Assembly: GCA_028825045.1 (NCBI GenBank)
Contig: JAPKAY010000020.1
Location: forward strand, 1-60,847
From: Halioglobus sp.
GTDB taxonomy: Bacteria > Pseudomonadota > Gammaproteobacteria > Pseudomonadales > Halieaceae
Direction: 5' to 3'
DNA length: 60,847 nt
Shown: piece after piece, positions 39,091 to 51,810 of the stretch
Layout: the number at the start of each line of letters is the position of its first letter
Numbering within the stretch: position 1 is the stretch's first letter
Translations under genes and position numbers: made by a program
Notes under the pieces: generated by a model
Database searches by the model: none
Told to the model about the DNA's origin: nothing
What the model saw: only the letters and a program-made list of their open reading frames with translations

Positions 39091-39099
39091 GGGGGGGGG
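39091..39099. repeat. Nine-base G homopolymer upstream of infA
   Basis: A run of nine G residues on the plus strand, 95 bases before the infA start and 20 bases after the bpt stop. On the infA coding strand it is a C9 tract in the promoter or leader zone. It is the longest G/C homopolymer I noticed in the window. Confidence 0.9.
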
Positions 39100-39118
39100 A
39101 TTAGACCGGATCTATCTT

Positions 39119-39832
39119 CTATAGAAGCGTTGCCCAGCGACTGTTGCGATAGACCTGCAGCGGGCGATAGTCAGATTTATACGCCATTTTTTGGCAATCG
39201 CGAATCCAGTAGCCCAGGTAAAGGTAGTTCAGGCCCATTTGCCGTGCCTGTTCAGCCTGCCAGAGAATGGCATAGGTACCGAGACTGCGCCTGTCTTCTT
39301 CAGGGTCAAAAAACGTATAAATTGCCGAGAGGCCGTCCTCGAGCCTGTCCACTACAGCAACGGCGACCAGCTTGGCCTGGTTGTTATAGAACCGGAAGTA
39401 ACTGGTGCAGCCCCACACACTATTCAGAAAAGCCTCGTACTGCTCTCGGTCAGGAGGATACATATCCCCGTCCGCGTGGCGCAGGCATATATAGCGGTGA
39501 TACAGGTCGTATGCCTCGTCGTCACTGATGGAATCGGTACATGCAACATGCAGATCCTGGTTCCGCTGCCAGATGCGTCGTTGTCCACGCCTAAGCTCAA
39601 ACTCATCCACCAGGATGCGCGCTGGAATGCACGCATTGCACTGACTGCAATGGGGACGGTAAATATGATTGCCACTGCGGCGAAAGCCAAGCACGGAAAG
39701 TTTACTATAGAGTTTTTGATCCACCGGCTGGCTGGGATCAACAAATAAAGTAGTCGCCTCCTGATCTTCCAGGTAGCTGCAACTGTGGGGGTAGGTGGTG
39801 TAAACCTTAAGATTCCGCAGGGATGAAGTCAC
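39119..39832 (-). CDS. bpt: Aspartate/glutamate leucyltransferase (Bpt; ATE family)
   Basis: A 237-residue aminoacyl-tRNA-protein transferase that adds leucine to N-terminal Asp or Glu, making ClpS-readable N-degrons. The N-terminal cysteine cluster is '[19 protein letters not shown]' and '[15 protein letters not shown]'. The C-half has '[11 protein letters not shown]' and '[13 protein letters not shown]'. The GTG start at 39832 overlaps the aat stop (GTGA) and gives the normal length; an upstream in-frame TTG is not supported. Confidence 0.93.
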   Translation of the reverse strand: MTSSLRNLKVYTTYPHSCSYLEDQEATTLFVDPSQPVDQKLYSKLSVLGFRRSGNHIYRPHCSQCNACIPARILVDEFELRRGQRRIWQRNQDLHVACTDSISDDEAYDLYHRYICLRHADGDMYPPDREQYEAFLNSVWGCTSYFRFYNNQAKLVAVAVVDRLEDGLSAIYTFFDPEEDRRSLGTYAILWQAEQARQMGLNYLYLGYWIRDCQKMAYKSDYRPLQVYRNSRWATLL

Positions 39833-40542
39833 AGCAAGTCTCCACACGTGGTAGGCAGATGCCAAATATCGCCGTTAGTTTCAACGTCTATAGTTTGCGC
39901 AAGACGCTGCTCGAAGTCCAGTCTGGTGATATTGCGAGCCCCCAGGGAATTCAGGTGGGAGCTCTCTACCTGGCAATCAATCAGTTGCAGACCGCCACGC
40001 CGCGCGATGTCCACCAGCGCGACGAGTGCTACCTTGGAGGCGTTGGATTCTTCGCTGAACATGGACTCACCGAAAAATGCGCGGCCTACGCATACACCGT
40101 ACAAGCCGCCGACGAGTGATCCGGCTACATCGAGGATTTCCACCGAATGTGCGAATCCCCGCCGGTACAGCCCCACATAGGCTGCGACCATATCCTCATC
40201 GATCCATGTTCCCAGCCCGTCACCGCGCAGTTTCGCGCACTCGACCATGACGCGTTCAAAATGTGTGTCTACTGCCAGCAATAGCCTATTAGCGCGAAGC
40301 GTTTTTCGCAGTGATCGAGAGACATGCAGTTCGTCGGGAAAGAGGACAGACCGGGGGTCCGGGGTCCACCACAATACCGGCTGCGGCGCTTCATACCAGG
40401 GAAAGATCCCACGACGGTAAGCGGCCAATAGGCGCTTCTCGGAGAGTCCGCCGCCGACCGCCAGTAAGCCACTGGGGTAATCCAGTGCCTCTGTGGAGGG
40501 CGGAAAGGGGGCGTCAATTTCGAGGCGGGGTATTTCTCGCAT
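39829..40542 (-). CDS. aat: Leucyl/phenylalanyl-tRNA-protein transferase
   Basis: A 237-residue enzyme attaching Leu or Phe to proteins with N-terminal Lys or Arg. 'PPSTEALDYPSGLLAVGGGLSEKRLLAAYRRGIFPWYEAPQPVLWWTPDPRSVL' is the family signature, followed by 'HSVEILDVAGSLVGGLYGVCVGRAFFGESMFS' and 'LIDCQVESSHLNSLGA'. It is co-transcribed with bpt (four-base overlap) and probably trxB (12-base gap), so substrate marking and recognition (clpS-clpA) are encoded side by side. Confidence 0.95.
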   Translation of the reverse strand: MREIPRLEIDAPFPPSTEALDYPSGLLAVGGGLSEKRLLAAYRRGIFPWYEAPQPVLWWTPDPRSVLFPDELHVSRSLRKTLRANRLLLAVDTHFERVMVECAKLRGDGLGTWIDEDMVAAYVGLYRRGFAHSVEILDVAGSLVGGLYGVCVGRAFFGESMFSEESNASKVALVALVDIARRGGLQLIDCQVESSHLNSLGARNITRLDFEQRLAQTIDVETNGDIWHLPTTCGDLL

Positions 40543-40554
40543 ATTGACACCGAC

Positions 40555-41802
<1,248 letters not shown>

Positions 41803-44145
41803 ATGCCAACTGCCAGAAAAACTAAAACAGTGCTCAAAAGTACTAAGTCAGATCGCATTATCGGGTCACGCTTACGCGAAGGCGCCTTTATCGGCGTGAC
41901 CGCTGTTTGTCTGTACCTCCTGATGGCGCTGCTCACCTACAGTCAAGGTGATCCCGGTTGGTCGGCAACCGGCACCGGAGCTGACATTCGTAACCTGGGA
42001 GGGCCAACCGGAGCGTGGCTGGCAGATGTATTTTTTTCCTTGGTGGGATATGCCGCATACCTTTTTCCTCTGCTACTAGCCTATCGGGCATTCATCATTT
42101 TGCTGGAACGCCATGAGAGCAAGGGCTTCGATTCACTCACGTTTGGCATACGCGCTCTAGGTTTGGTGTTGGTCATGATCGCCGGCACGGCGCTGGCTGC
42201 GATGAATGATCAGGGCTTATCGAACTTGCCTCAGGGCACTGGCGGAATTCTTGGGCAGGCTATTGGTGGTGGGTTCACCATAGCTTTTAGTGCTGTGGGC
42301 AGTCGTTTAATCCTCCTGGCCATTTTTCTTTTTGGAATGACAATATTCACCGATCTCAGTTGGTTGAGTCTAATAGACAAGACCGGAGCCTGGAGCATTG
42401 CAGCATTTAACGCCAGCCGCGAGCGTCTAACGGCGGCGCTTGAAAGTTTTCGTGCTAAGCGCAAGCGCGAAAAAGCCGTGGAAGCACGCAAACTCGTAAT
42501 CACAGAGCATGTGGAGAAAGAGAAAAAACGCCAACCACCGAAGATTAAATCGCTGAAGGCACCGGTAGAAAAAAGTGATCGTCTGGAGCGCGAAAAACAA
42601 CAGCCATTGTTCAAGGCGCCTGCCACCGGAGACCTGCCGCATCTTGAGTTGTTGGATGAGCAGATAAAAGACCCTACCAAAGGGTTTTCCACCCAGGCGC
42701 TTGAAGGTCTCTCAAAACTACTGGAACTGAAGTTGCTGGATTTTGGTGTGACCGCGGAAGTCTCCGCGGTCTACCCCGGTCCGGTCGTTACCCGCTTTGA
42801 GATTCAGCCCGCACCGGGCGTTAAAGTCTCCCGTATCTCCAACCTGGCCAAAGATTTGGCGCGATCACTAGCGGTAATTAGTGTTCGCGTGGTGGAAGTC
42901 ATTCCGGGCAAGTCTGTGGTTGGCATTGAGATTCCCAATGAAGATCGGGAAATTGTAAATTTCCGTGAAGTCTTGTCATCCAAGGCATTTGAGCAGTCCA
43001 AATCACCGCTGACGCTTGCGTTGGGGCACGATATTTCCGGCCTGCCCATAGTGGCAGATCTGGGAAAGATGCCGCATTTATTGGTGGCTGGCACCACCGG
43101 TTCGGGTAAGTCGGTGGGGGTCAACTCCATGCTGCTCAGCTTGCTTTACAAGTCGGGGCCAGCGGATGTGCGCTTAATGCTGGTAGACCCCAAAATGCTT
43201 GAGTTGTCAGTTTACGATGGGATTCCACACCTGTTGACGCCGGTAATAACTGACATGAAAGACGCCGCCAACGGCTTGCGCTGGTGCGTAGCAGAGATGG
43301 AGCGGCGCTATAAATTGATGGCCACGATGGGTGTGCGTAACCTTGCAGGCTACAATCGTAAAGTAGAAGACGGCATAAAAGCGGGCGCACCACTCATCGA
43401 CCCTTTGTGGAAGCCAGACCCCATCCTCGCAGAAACGGACGAGGAGCAAGTGGCTCCAAACCTGCAGAAACTCCCCAGTATTGTAGTCGTCATCGATGAA
43501 TTTGCCGACATGATGATGATTGTCGGTAAAAAGGTTGAACAGCTGATCTCCCGGATTGCACAGAAGGCCAGAGCGGCAGGCATTCACTTGATTCTTGCAA
43601 CACAGCGGCCCTCAGTAGATGTCATTACGGGCCTGATTAAAGCCAACGTGCCGACACGAATAGCATTTCAGGTTTCCTCAAAAATTGATTCGCGCACTAT
43701 TCTCGATCAAGGTGGAGCAGAGCAGTTACTGGGGCACGGCGACATGTTGTATCTGCCACCGGGCAGCGGTGTGCCCAATCGCGTACACGGTGCCTTTTGC
43801 AGCGATGACGAAGTGCACAGGGTCGTGGCCGACTGGAAACTTCGCGGCGAACCCCTGTATATCGACGGCCTGCTGGACGAAGGCAGCAACACACCGGTAA
43901 CGCCGGGGGAGTTGCAGTCCGATGCCGAAGATGGGAAAGAGGAGGCTGACGCGCTCTACGATGAGGCGGTTTATTACGTCACGCAGAGCCGTCGCGCATC
44001 AATATCTTCAGTCCAGCGCAAACTTCGCATTGGTTATAATCGTGCGGCTAGATTGATCGAGGCGATGGAGGAGGCGGGTATTGTCACCGATATGGGTACC
44101 AATGGGCAGCGCGAAGTACTAGCTCCGGCTCCGCCAGAAGCTTAA
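41803..44145 (+). CDS. ftsK: DNA translocase FtsK
   Basis: A 780-residue septal DNA pump. Several hydrophobic segments (about residues 28-190) anchor it in the membrane. A short charged linker (about 200-290) replaces the very long linker of E. coli FtsK (1329 residues). The motor has Walker A GTTGSGKS (430-437) and '[16 protein letters not shown]' as Walker B. The C-terminal gamma winged-helix '[42 protein letters not shown]' reads the polarity sequences that guide chromosomes to XerCD-dif. lolA follows after 19 bases. Confidence 0.96.
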   Translation: MPTARKTKTVLKSTKSDRIIGSRLREGAFIGVTAVCLYLLMALLTYSQGDPGWSATGTGADIRNLGGPTGAWLADVFFSLVGYAAYLFPLLLAYRAFIILLERHESKGFDSLTFGIRALGLVLVMIAGTALAAMNDQGLSNLPQGTGGILGQAIGGGFTIAFSAVGSRLILLAIFLFGMTIFTDLSWLSLIDKTGAWSIAAFNASRERLTAALESFRAKRKREKAVEARKLVITEHVEKEKKRQPPKIKSLKAPVEKSDRLEREKQQPLFKAPATGDLPHLELLDEQIKDPTKGFSTQALEGLSKLLELKLLDFGVTAEVSAVYPGPVVTRFEIQPAPGVKVSRISNLAKDLARSLAVISVRVVEVIPGKSVVGIEIPNEDREIVNFREVLSSKAFEQSKSPLTLALGHDISGLPIVADLGKMPHLLVAGTTGSGKSVGVNSMLLSLLYKSGPADVRLMLVDPKMLELSVYDGIPHLLTPVITDMKDAANGLRWCVAEMERRYKLMATMGVRNLAGYNRKVEDGIKAGAPLIDPLWKPDPILAETDEEQVAPNLQKLPSIVVVIDEFADMMMIVGKKVEQLISRIAQKARAAGIHLILATQRPSVDVITGLIKANVPTRIAFQVSSKIDSRTILDQGGAEQLLGHGDMLYLPPGSGVPNRVHGAFCSDDEVHRVVADWKLRGEPLYIDGLLDEGSNTPVTPGELQSDAEDGKEEADALYDEAVYYVTQSRRASISSVQRKLRIGYNRAARLIEAMEEAGIVTDMGTNGQREVLAPAPPEA

Positions 44146-44164
44146 TCCTAACACTGGAAAAACG

Positions 44165-44782
44165 ATGACGAAAATCTGGCTTATCCTACTGCTCGGTCTC
44201 GGCCCGCTCATGACCTTTGGGCAGGACACTGGTGAGGTCGAAAATTTGCTGTCCGCATTGGCACCCATTAAACACTTGCAGGGTGATTTTTCACAGCAAC
44301 AACTGGGCGAAGATAATATTCTTCTGGCGGAATCCAGCGGGAAATTTCGTCTCCTTCGTCCAGGCTATTTTTACTGGGAAATTCTTTCTCCCGATCAGCA
44401 ATTGATCGTTGCTGACCCTGATTACCTTTGGCATTTCGATCGTGATCTGGAGACGGTCACCCGACGCCCCGTAACCAGCAACACCCAAATGGCTCCTATG
44501 CAAATACTCGGCGGTGACGATGCGGCACTGCGCGATAGCTTTTCTGTGAGCCGCCAGGCGCAAGGATCATTTGTACTTACTCCGCTCTCGTCGGACGTTG
44601 GATTTCAGCAGCTTGTACTTCACCTGACTGATACAAAAATCACCGGCATGGAGATACTGGATAATCTGAATCAGCGGATTGTGATCACATTCACCGGCAT
44701 GGATGCCCTGAGTGAATTGATGCCATCAGACTTCGGTTTTGTGCCGCCGGCCGGAGTTGATTTGTTCTATTATGACGAGTGA
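44165..44782 (+). CDS. lolA: Outer-membrane lipoprotein carrier LolA
   Basis: A 205-residue periplasmic chaperone. A signal peptide is seen at residues 1-19 ([18 protein letters not shown]). The mature part has 'LQGDFSQQQ', '[47 protein letters not shown]' and '[14 protein letters not shown]', the LolA pattern. It ferries lipoproteins from LolCDE to LolB. The ftsK-lolA-rarA order is common in gammaproteobacteria. Its end overlaps the rarA start by 11 bases. Confidence 0.94.
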   Translation: MTKIWLILLLGLGPLMTFGQDTGEVENLLSALAPIKHLQGDFSQQQLGEDNILLAESSGKFRLLRPGYFYWEILSPDQQLIVADPDYLWHFDRDLETVTRRPVTSNTQMAPMQILGGDDAALRDSFSVSRQAQGSFVLTPLSSDVGFQQLVLHLTDTKITGMEILDNLNQRIVITFTGMDALSELMPSDFGFVPPAGVDLFYYDE

Positions 44783-46118
44783 CTTGTTCGAAAGTTCGGA
44801 CACGGAGCCCCTGAAAGACTCAGAAAAGACAGGCTCCGGTTATCAGCCTTTGGCAGCCCGTTTACGACCCCGCAACCTGGAAGAGTTCGCAGGGCAGTCG
44901 CATGTGCTGGCCGTGGGAAAACCTTTACAGCAAGCTATTGAGAGCCGTCAGCTACATTCCATGATTTTTTGGGGCCCTCCCGGGGTCGGCAAAACCACAC
45001 TTGCCAGGATAGCCGCTAGTCACGCCAATGCACACTTTCTGCAGTTGTCTGCCGTGCTTAGCGGCGTTAAGGATATACGCGAGGCAATTGCGCAGGCGCG
45101 GCAGCACAAGCTCGGTGGACGCGATACGGTTCTATTCGTCGACGAAGTCCACCGCTTCAACAAATCCCAACAGGACGCATTTCTACCCTACGTCGAAGAC
45201 GGCACAGTCATCTTTATCGGCGCCACTACTGAGAATCCCTCATTTGAATTAAACAACGCGCTCTTGTCGCGCGCGCGCGTCTATAAATTGCGCCCGCTGG
45301 CTACGACGGAAATCGAATCGGTCCTCACTCGCGGGCTTTTGGCATTGGATAACAGCCTCACTGCAGACGAAGGCTGTCTTGCCCTCATAGCAGGACATGC
45401 AGACGGTGACGCGCGACGCGCGCTCAACCTGCTTGAGTTGGCAGCAGATCTTGCTCAGGAGGGTAGGATTACAGCCGAGACACTGGAGGAAGTACTGCAG
45501 GCATCGCTACGCCGTTTTGACAAGGGCGGTGACGCATTTTACGACCAGATCAGTGCACTTCATAAGGCCGTCAGGGGCAGCTCTCCCGATGCAGCACTGT
45601 ACTGGTTTTGTCGTATGTTGGATGGCGGCTGTGATCCCCTGTATATCGCCAGACGAGTGGTACGCATGGCCAGTGAGGATATCGGCAATGCAGACCCCAG
45701 GGCCCTCACTCTATCGCTGGAGGCATGGCAGGTACAGGAGCGTCTCGGCAGTCCCGAGGGAGAGCTAGCCATCGCTCAGGCGGTGGTATACCTGGCATGC
45801 GCAGCCAAGAGCAATGCCGTATACAGCGCCTACAATGCAGCCCGCGCTGAAGTGCTTCAGGGACACAGTGAAGAGGTGCCCCTGCATCTTCGTAACGCCC
45901 CCACCGCGCTAATGAAAGCGTTGGAACATGGCCTGGAATACCGGTACGCCCACGATGAGGAAGAGGCCTATGCTGCGGGTGAAAACTATTTTCCTGAAGC
46001 CTTACGTGATCGGCAGTACTATTTCCCCGTGGATCGGGGCCTGGAAGGAAAAATCCGCGAGAAGCTCAAAGGTCTGCGTGGAAGGGATAAAACCAGTACA
46101 ATACGCCGCTACGATTAA
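44772..46118 (+). CDS. rarA: Replication-associated recombination protein RarA
   Basis: A 448-residue AAA+ clamp-loader-like ATPase (MgsA/RarA). Walker A is GPPGVGKT (68-75) and Walker B '[10 protein letters not shown]' (D123-E124). '[21 protein letters not shown]' is the typical entry, and '[28 protein letters not shown]' holds sensor 1. The C-terminal '[39 protein letters not shown]' is the tetramerisation part. ATG 44772 gives the family N-terminus; the frame open upstream to 44739 lies inside lolA. Confidence 0.95.
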   Translation: MTSDLFESSDTEPLKDSEKTGSGYQPLAARLRPRNLEEFAGQSHVLAVGKPLQQAIESRQLHSMIFWGPPGVGKTTLARIAASHANAHFLQLSAVLSGVKDIREAIAQARQHKLGGRDTVLFVDEVHRFNKSQQDAFLPYVEDGTVIFIGATTENPSFELNNALLSRARVYKLRPLATTEIESVLTRGLLALDNSLTADEGCLALIAGHADGDARRALNLLELAADLAQEGRITAETLEEVLQASLRRFDKGGDAFYDQISALHKAVRGSSPDAALYWFCRMLDGGCDPLYIARRVVRMASEDIGNADPRALTLSLEAWQVQERLGSPEGELAIAQAVVYLACAAKSNAVYSAYNAARAEVLQGHSEEVPLHLRNAPTALMKALEHGLEYRYAHDEEEAYAAGENYFPEALRDRQYYFPVDRGLEGKIREKLKGLRGRDKTSTIRRYD

Positions 46119-46135
46119 GCCGGTCGACTGCAACT

Positions 46136-46528
46136 ATGAAATACCTGTTGTTCATCGCGTTTGGGGGAGCTTTCGGAGCTGTCTCCCGGTATTTACTTAC
46201 AAACTGGGTGGCCAGCCTCGGGGAAGGCAAGCTGCCTCTGGGAACACTGCCTCTGGGAACACTGCTAGTCAATATGCTGGGCTCTTTTGCCATCGGTATT
46301 TTTTTCGTTTTGTTGGTTGAACGGCAGGTACTCCATCCCGATTGGCACGGCGTGTTAATAGTAGGATTCCTCGGAGCATTCACTACTTTCTCTGCCTTTT
46401 CTCTGGAAACGGTTGGCCTGCTCGAAGCAGGCCAATACGTTTATGCCGTCGCGTATATGCTTGGCAGTGCCATCTTGTGCGTGTTGATGGCGGGTATTGC
46501 CATACAACTGACCCGCGCAATGTTATAA
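46136..46528 (+). CDS. crcB: Fluoride channel CrcB/Fluc, with an in-frame duplication
   Basis: A 130-residue membrane protein with four hydrophobic helices. 'AFGGAFGAVSRYLLTNW', 'GTLLVNMLGSFAIGIFFVLL' and 'VGFLGAFTTFSAFSLETVGLLEAGQ' are the Fluc signatures lining the fluoride pore. The stretch before helix 2 reads LPLGTLPLGTLLVN; the five residues LPLGT are doubled by an exact 15-base tandem repeat (46232-46261). Homologs usually have only one such segment. It sits between rarA and serS, as in Pseudomonas. Confidence 0.92.
   Translation: MKYLLFIAFGGAFGAVSRYLLTNWVASLGEGKLPLGTLPLGTLLVNMLGSFAIGIFFVLLVERQVLHPDWHGVLIVGFLGAFTTFSAFSLETVGLLEAGQYVYAVAYMLGSAILCVLMAGIAIQLTRAML
46232..46261 (+). repeat. 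crcB: 15-bp perfect tandem duplication inside crcB
   Basis: CTGCCTCTGGGAACA occurs twice without interruption at 46232-46246 and 46247-46261. It is in frame and adds five residues in the loop just before the second membrane helix. Confidence 0.95.
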
Positions 46529-46534
46529 GCGATT

Positions 46535-46552
46535 GCAGGCGGCTGCTTTTTT
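46535..46552 (+). terminator. Weak terminator candidate after crcB
   Basis: GCAG and CTGC (46535-46538 and 46543-46546) enclose a four-base loop and are followed by six T residues. The stem is only four pairs, so the call is tentative. Confidence 0.35.
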
Positions 46553-46562
46553 ATTAATCTAG

Positions 46563-47879
<1,317 letters not shown>

Positions 47880-47882
47880 TCA

Positions 47883-49283
47883 TTGCAGTTTCTCCCTGTA
47901 TGCCTGAACCTGATCGACGCCCCCGTGGTATTGGTAGGAGGCGGTGCGGTAGGCACACGTAAGGCGCGGCTATTGCTGAGCGCCGGGGCAAATCTGACAG
48001 TGGTGTCCCCAACGCTTAGCGAAGAGTTGGAATCACTTCTAGCCGAACACGCTGGCGTCTGGAAAAAGGCGACATATCATAAGGCCGACCTCCACGGCAT
48101 GACGCTGGTTGTCGCTGCCACTCCCGATAATGCGACTAACGAGCAGATATTTCGCGATGCCAGCGCACGATCATTGCCAGTCAATGTCGTTGATTCACCT
48201 GAGCTGTGTACGTTTATTTTTCCAGCTATCATCGACCGTGATCCGCTGCTGATCGCAATCAGCAGCAGTGGTCGCAGCCCGGTCCTGACCAGAATTCTGC
48301 GCCGAAAAATAGAAGCGCTTATTCCTGCCACATACGGTCGGCTCGCTAGCTTCGCAGGGCGGTTTCGCCAGCAGGTAAAAGACAGGATTCCTCATGAGTC
48401 TACTCGCCGGCTGTTTTGGGAGCAGGTGCTGGAGGGAGCCGTTGCTGAGCAGGTGCTCGTCGGACGGGAGGAACAGGCAGAACGGCAGTTGGCCGAGTGT
48501 TTAAACGACAGCGCGAAAGGATTTCCGGGTGAGGTTTATCTGGTTGGAGCCGGCCCCGGCGACCCGGACTTGCTCACCTTCAAGGCTGCAAGATTGCTGC
48601 AAAGTGCTGATGTCGTTTTGTATGATCGTCTCGTATCACCTGCCATTCTGGAAATGGCCAGGCGCGATGCCGAGCGCATCTATGTCGGCAAGCGACGATC
48701 GCAACACAGCTTGCCACAGACCCAAATCAATGAGCTGCTGGTGCAATTAGCTGGACAGGGCAAACGCGTAGTGCGGCTTAAGGGTGGCGATCCATTTGTC
48801 TTCGGCCGGGGCGGTGAAGAGATTGAACTGCTAGCACAGCACGACATTCCCTTTCAGGTCGTACCGGGAGTCACGGCCGCCAATGGTGCAGCCTGCTACG
48901 CCGGCATCCCGCTAACGCATCGCGACCACGCCCAGTCGGTTCGTTTTTTGGCGGGGTACCTCAAAGGCAATTCTGTAGAGCACGACTGGAATATGCTTCA
49001 GTCGACTAACGAAACATTGGTTTTCTATATGGGGTTAATGGGGTTGCCGGTGATCTGTGAGCAACTTGTGGCACACGGTAGGTCAGGGGACACGCCGGTA
49101 GCGATGATCGAGCGGGGTACGCAACCTGAACAGCGAGTATTGGTGGGAACCCTGGATACCATGGTGGAAATTGTGCGGCGCGCTCAACCAGGGGGGCCCA
49201 CCCTTATTATCGTGGGAGATGTCGTACGTCTCCATGAGAATCTATCCTGGTATGGACAGACAGCCGGGGATCGCAAGCGCTAG
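47883..49283 (+). CDS. cysG: Siroheme synthase (trifunctional CysG)
   Basis: A 466-residue fusion. The N-terminal half oxidises and chelates precorrin-2: the NAD loop GGGAVG is at 19-24, the catalytic D104 lies in NVVDSP, and S128 in 'SSSGRSPVL' matches the Salmonella phospho-serine. The C-terminal half is uroporphyrinogen-III methyltransferase with 'VYLVGAGPGDPDLLTFKAARLL' and 'VVRLKGGDPFVFGRGGEE'. Siroheme serves sulfite and nitrite reductases. The TTG start at 47883 fits the family N-terminus and lies three bases after the serS stop. Confidence 0.95.
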   Translation: MQFLPVCLNLIDAPVVLVGGGAVGTRKARLLLSAGANLTVVSPTLSEELESLLAEHAGVWKKATYHKADLHGMTLVVAATPDNATNEQIFRDASARSLPVNVVDSPELCTFIFPAIIDRDPLLIAISSSGRSPVLTRILRRKIEALIPATYGRLASFAGRFRQQVKDRIPHESTRRLFWEQVLEGAVAEQVLVGREEQAERQLAECLNDSAKGFPGEVYLVGAGPGDPDLLTFKAARLLQSADVVLYDRLVSPAILEMARRDAERIYVGKRRSQHSLPQTQINELLVQLAGQGKRVVRLKGGDPFVFGRGGEEIELLAQHDIPFQVVPGVTAANGAACYAGIPLTHRDHAQSVRFLAGYLKGNSVEHDWNMLQSTNETLVFYMGLMGLPVICEQLVAHGRSGDTPVAMIERGTQPEQRVLVGTLDTMVEIVRRAQPGGPTLIIVGDVVRLHENLSWYGQTAGDRKR

Positions 49284-49300
49284 AAAAGTAGCTAGCCGTG

Positions 49301-51430
49301 CTATTGAACCCGCCCTTCATCATCATGGATGGCGTAGCGCTCCTGCTTCAACAACAGTACATCAGCCAATACATTCCCAGCCTCGGTGAGGAGCACATCA
49401 TTCTCTTCCTCGTCGCTTTCAGAGTCGCTTGGGTCGTCCGAATGTTCAGCCTCTTCTTCATCTTCATCTGCATCTAATTCCAGCGACGTCAGAAGTTCTT
49501 CACCCTGTGCCTTACGGCGCTTATTTTCAATACTGAGGGCTTTTTCTTCCTGGCTTTCGCGCAGGGCAAGACGGGCCACTTCATTCAACGGTAGTTCTTT
49601 CAACTCTCGCGTTTGTTGGGCCAAGTTTACCTGCTCTTCCAGGAAGACAAACTCTGGATTACGCTCAGTGCGTGCTTCGAAGTGCGCCCGAATAGCCGGC
49701 AGCACTGTCGACAAATCATCGTAACGACGGTATCTCACGGGGTTGATTTGATCCCAGTTAAGAGCGTGCTCCAGGGAACTTTCACCCAGTTCTTCGGTAT
49801 CATATAGAGTAGGGAACTCCACGTCAGGGACCACCCCTCTATGCTGGGTGCTATCGCCGGAAATTCGATAAAATTTACTCTCTGTGATTTTCAATTGTCC
49901 CTCGGCAAGAGGGATCAGTGTTTGCACTGTGCCCTTGCCAAAAGACCGATCGCCGACAATGATGCCGCGTTCGTAGTCCTGGATGGCGCCCGCAAAAATC
50001 TCGGACGCCGAAGCGCTCAGTCGATTGACCAATACTACCAAGGGGCCTTCATAATAGGGGCTCTTAAGACGCTTTCCATCGCGCCATACGCGTCGCGAAG
50101 AATGGCGAATCTGCACGGTGGGGCCATACTCGATAAATAAGCCTGTGAGCTCGTTGGCCTCCTGTAGGGATCCACCACCGTTATTGCGAAGATCGACAAT
50201 AATGCCATCCACTCCTTCAGTTTCCAGCTCCTGCAGCAAACGTTTCACATCGCGAGTAGTGCTCTTGTATTCTTTTTCGCCCCGGCGCATGGCGTCAAAA
50301 TCGATGTAGAATGCGGGAATATCAATCACCCCGATTTTAATCAGCTCTTCACCATTTGGGATTTCCAGGACTTCCTTCTGCGCCGATTGTTCTTCCAGTT
50401 TCACGGTATTGCGCACAATTGTGATCACCCGGCGTTCATCGGTAGATTTGGTTTTCGCCGGAATAACTTCAAGGCGCACGGTGGATCCCTTGGGTCCGCG
50501 GATGAGTTCCACCACTTCATCGAGCCGCCAGCCAATCACATCTTCGAGCGCACCCTCCGAGTCCTGGCCCACGCCGACAATGCGGTCAGAAGGATGCAGG
50601 TCACCCTGCTTGTCAGCTGGCCCTTTAGGTACCAGTCTGGCCACTTTGGTGTACTCTTCGTCCATCTGTAAAACAGCGCCGATACCCTCAAGGGACAGGC
50701 TCATATTAATGTTAAAGTTCTCTGAGGTTCGCGGCGAAAGATAATTCGAGTGCGGGTCGTATAGTTCAGTCAACGAATTCGCGTATATCTGGAAGACATC
50801 CTGACTGTTGTATTGCTTAACGTTTTTGAGTTGATTCGCGTAACGCTTTTCAATTATGGGGACAATTTCATCCTCGGCCTTGTCAGCAAGCTTCAGGCTG
50901 AGCACCTGATTTTTGAGTTGTTTGCGCCAACGGTCGTCCAACTCTGCCTGGTCTTTCGCCCACTGGCGAGCTTCCACATCCAGTGAAAAGGTTTCATCCC
51001 GCGTAAAGTCGAATGCAGCAATTGTTTCCGGCAAGGTCTCGAGAACATTCTCCAACCTCACCTGCATTCGCTCATGGAACCGGTTGAATATACTGTATCC
51101 GGCGCTCAGGTTACCCTTGGGTAGCTGGTCATCCATAACCAGCCGAAATTTTTCGAAATGAGCTATGTCCGCGGCGGTGAAAAACATTTTCGCCGGATCC
51201 AGGGTATCAATGTAGTGATCAAGGTGCTCAGAGGATAAAACATCATTATAGTTTAGCTTGGCGTAGTGACGCTCCTGAAGTTGGTCAACTAACTCAACAA
51301 TGGTGTCCCGTTGAGCTTCGGTGTATTCAATGGCGCTTTTGGCAGAGCCCGAAAAAAAGCTCAGTAGTACGAGGTAGAGTGCCAAGTGGCCCAGAGTGTT
51401 GCGGCGACGTGCTGAATTCAATTTAGTCAT
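49301..51430 (-). CDS. prc: Tail-specific periplasmic protease Prc
   Basis: A 709-residue periplasmic C-terminal-processing peptidase. A signal peptide covers about residues 1-32. The PDZ domain is about 240-340, with 'RIVGVGQDSEGALEDVIGWRLDEVVELIRGPKGSTV'. The Ser-Lys dyad is S476 (in RLSASASE) and K499 (in SFGKGTVQT). A C-terminal Prc domain follows, interrupted at 651-678 by a run made almost only of Glu, Asp and Ser. Prc trims penicillin-binding proteins and degrades misfolded periplasmic proteins. It is convergent with cysG, 17 bases away. Confidence 0.95.
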   Translation of the reverse strand: MTKLNSARRRNTLGHLALYLVLLSFFSGSAKSAIEYTEAQRDTIVELVDQLQERHYAKLNYNDVLSSEHLDHYIDTLDPAKMFFTAADIAHFEKFRLVMDDQLPKGNLSAGYSIFNRFHERMQVRLENVLETLPETIAAFDFTRDETFSLDVEARQWAKDQAELDDRWRKQLKNQVLSLKLADKAEDEIVPIIEKRYANQLKNVKQYNSQDVFQIYANSLTELYDPHSNYLSPRTSENFNINMSLSLEGIGAVLQMDEEYTKVARLVPKGPADKQGDLHPSDRIVGVGQDSEGALEDVIGWRLDEVVELIRGPKGSTVRLEVIPAKTKSTDERRVITIVRNTVKLEEQSAQKEVLEIPNGEELIKIGVIDIPAFYIDFDAMRRGEKEYKSTTRDVKRLLQELETEGVDGIIVDLRNNGGGSLQEANELTGLFIEYGPTVQIRHSSRRVWRDGKRLKSPYYEGPLVVLVNRLSASASEIFAGAIQDYERGIIVGDRSFGKGTVQTLIPLAEGQLKITESKFYRISGDSTQHRGVVPDVEFPTLYDTEELGESSLEHALNWDQINPVRYRRYDDLSTVLPAIRAHFEARTERNPEFVFLEEQVNLAQQTRELKELPLNEVARLALRESQEEKALSIENKRRKAQGEELLTSLELDADEDEEEAEHSDDPSDSESDEEENDVLLTEAGNVLADVLLLKQERYAIHDDEGRVQ

Positions 51431-51810
51431 ACCTGCTGTGAAATCGGTGCAATACAGTTTAGCGCTGGATGCGGCACCTTCTAAACTAGGCTTTAGAGGT
51501 CATAAATCACGGAGAGTTCAATGCCGGAATCGCCTTAGCGACCCTTTACTCGATCGCAGACCTCGAATCTATCACCTAAATAACAAGGGCTTACGCAGTA
51601 TAAATTATACGGAACATCAAATATACCCCGACTACCGCCGCTTACAGTGTGGGCGTATAGCCGGTTTTGAGGCTTTTCCAAGGTGTTGTAATCTGCCTCA
51701 ATTGATAAGCGCTGACATAACTGGCACTCTTTTATGCCAATTACATTTTCGCAGCTCCACTCTGTGTGGCCAGGGTCGCTGCACTGCACTCAATTCCAGG
51801 GAGAAAACCG
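51431..51810. other. Divergent gap between prc and the 3-hydroxyacyl-CoA dehydrogenase gene
   Basis: A 380-base region with no gene I can support. It contains a perfect 6+1+6 palindrome, GTATAA-A-TTATAC (51598-51610), which could be an operator or simply an AT-rich promoter element. No clean -35/-10 pair was found for either gene. Confidence 0.45.

Noticed and set aside
39191..39748. A 185-codon plus-strand open frame over bpt
   Set aside because: The minus-strand frame is a conserved transferase with its Cys cluster; the plus frame has no recognisable motif.
51598..51610. Perfect palindrome GTATAA-A-TTATAC upstream of the 3-hydroxyacyl-CoA dehydrogenase gene
   Set aside because: Short AT-rich palindromes arise easily by chance; without a second copy or a mapped promoter it is not called an operator.
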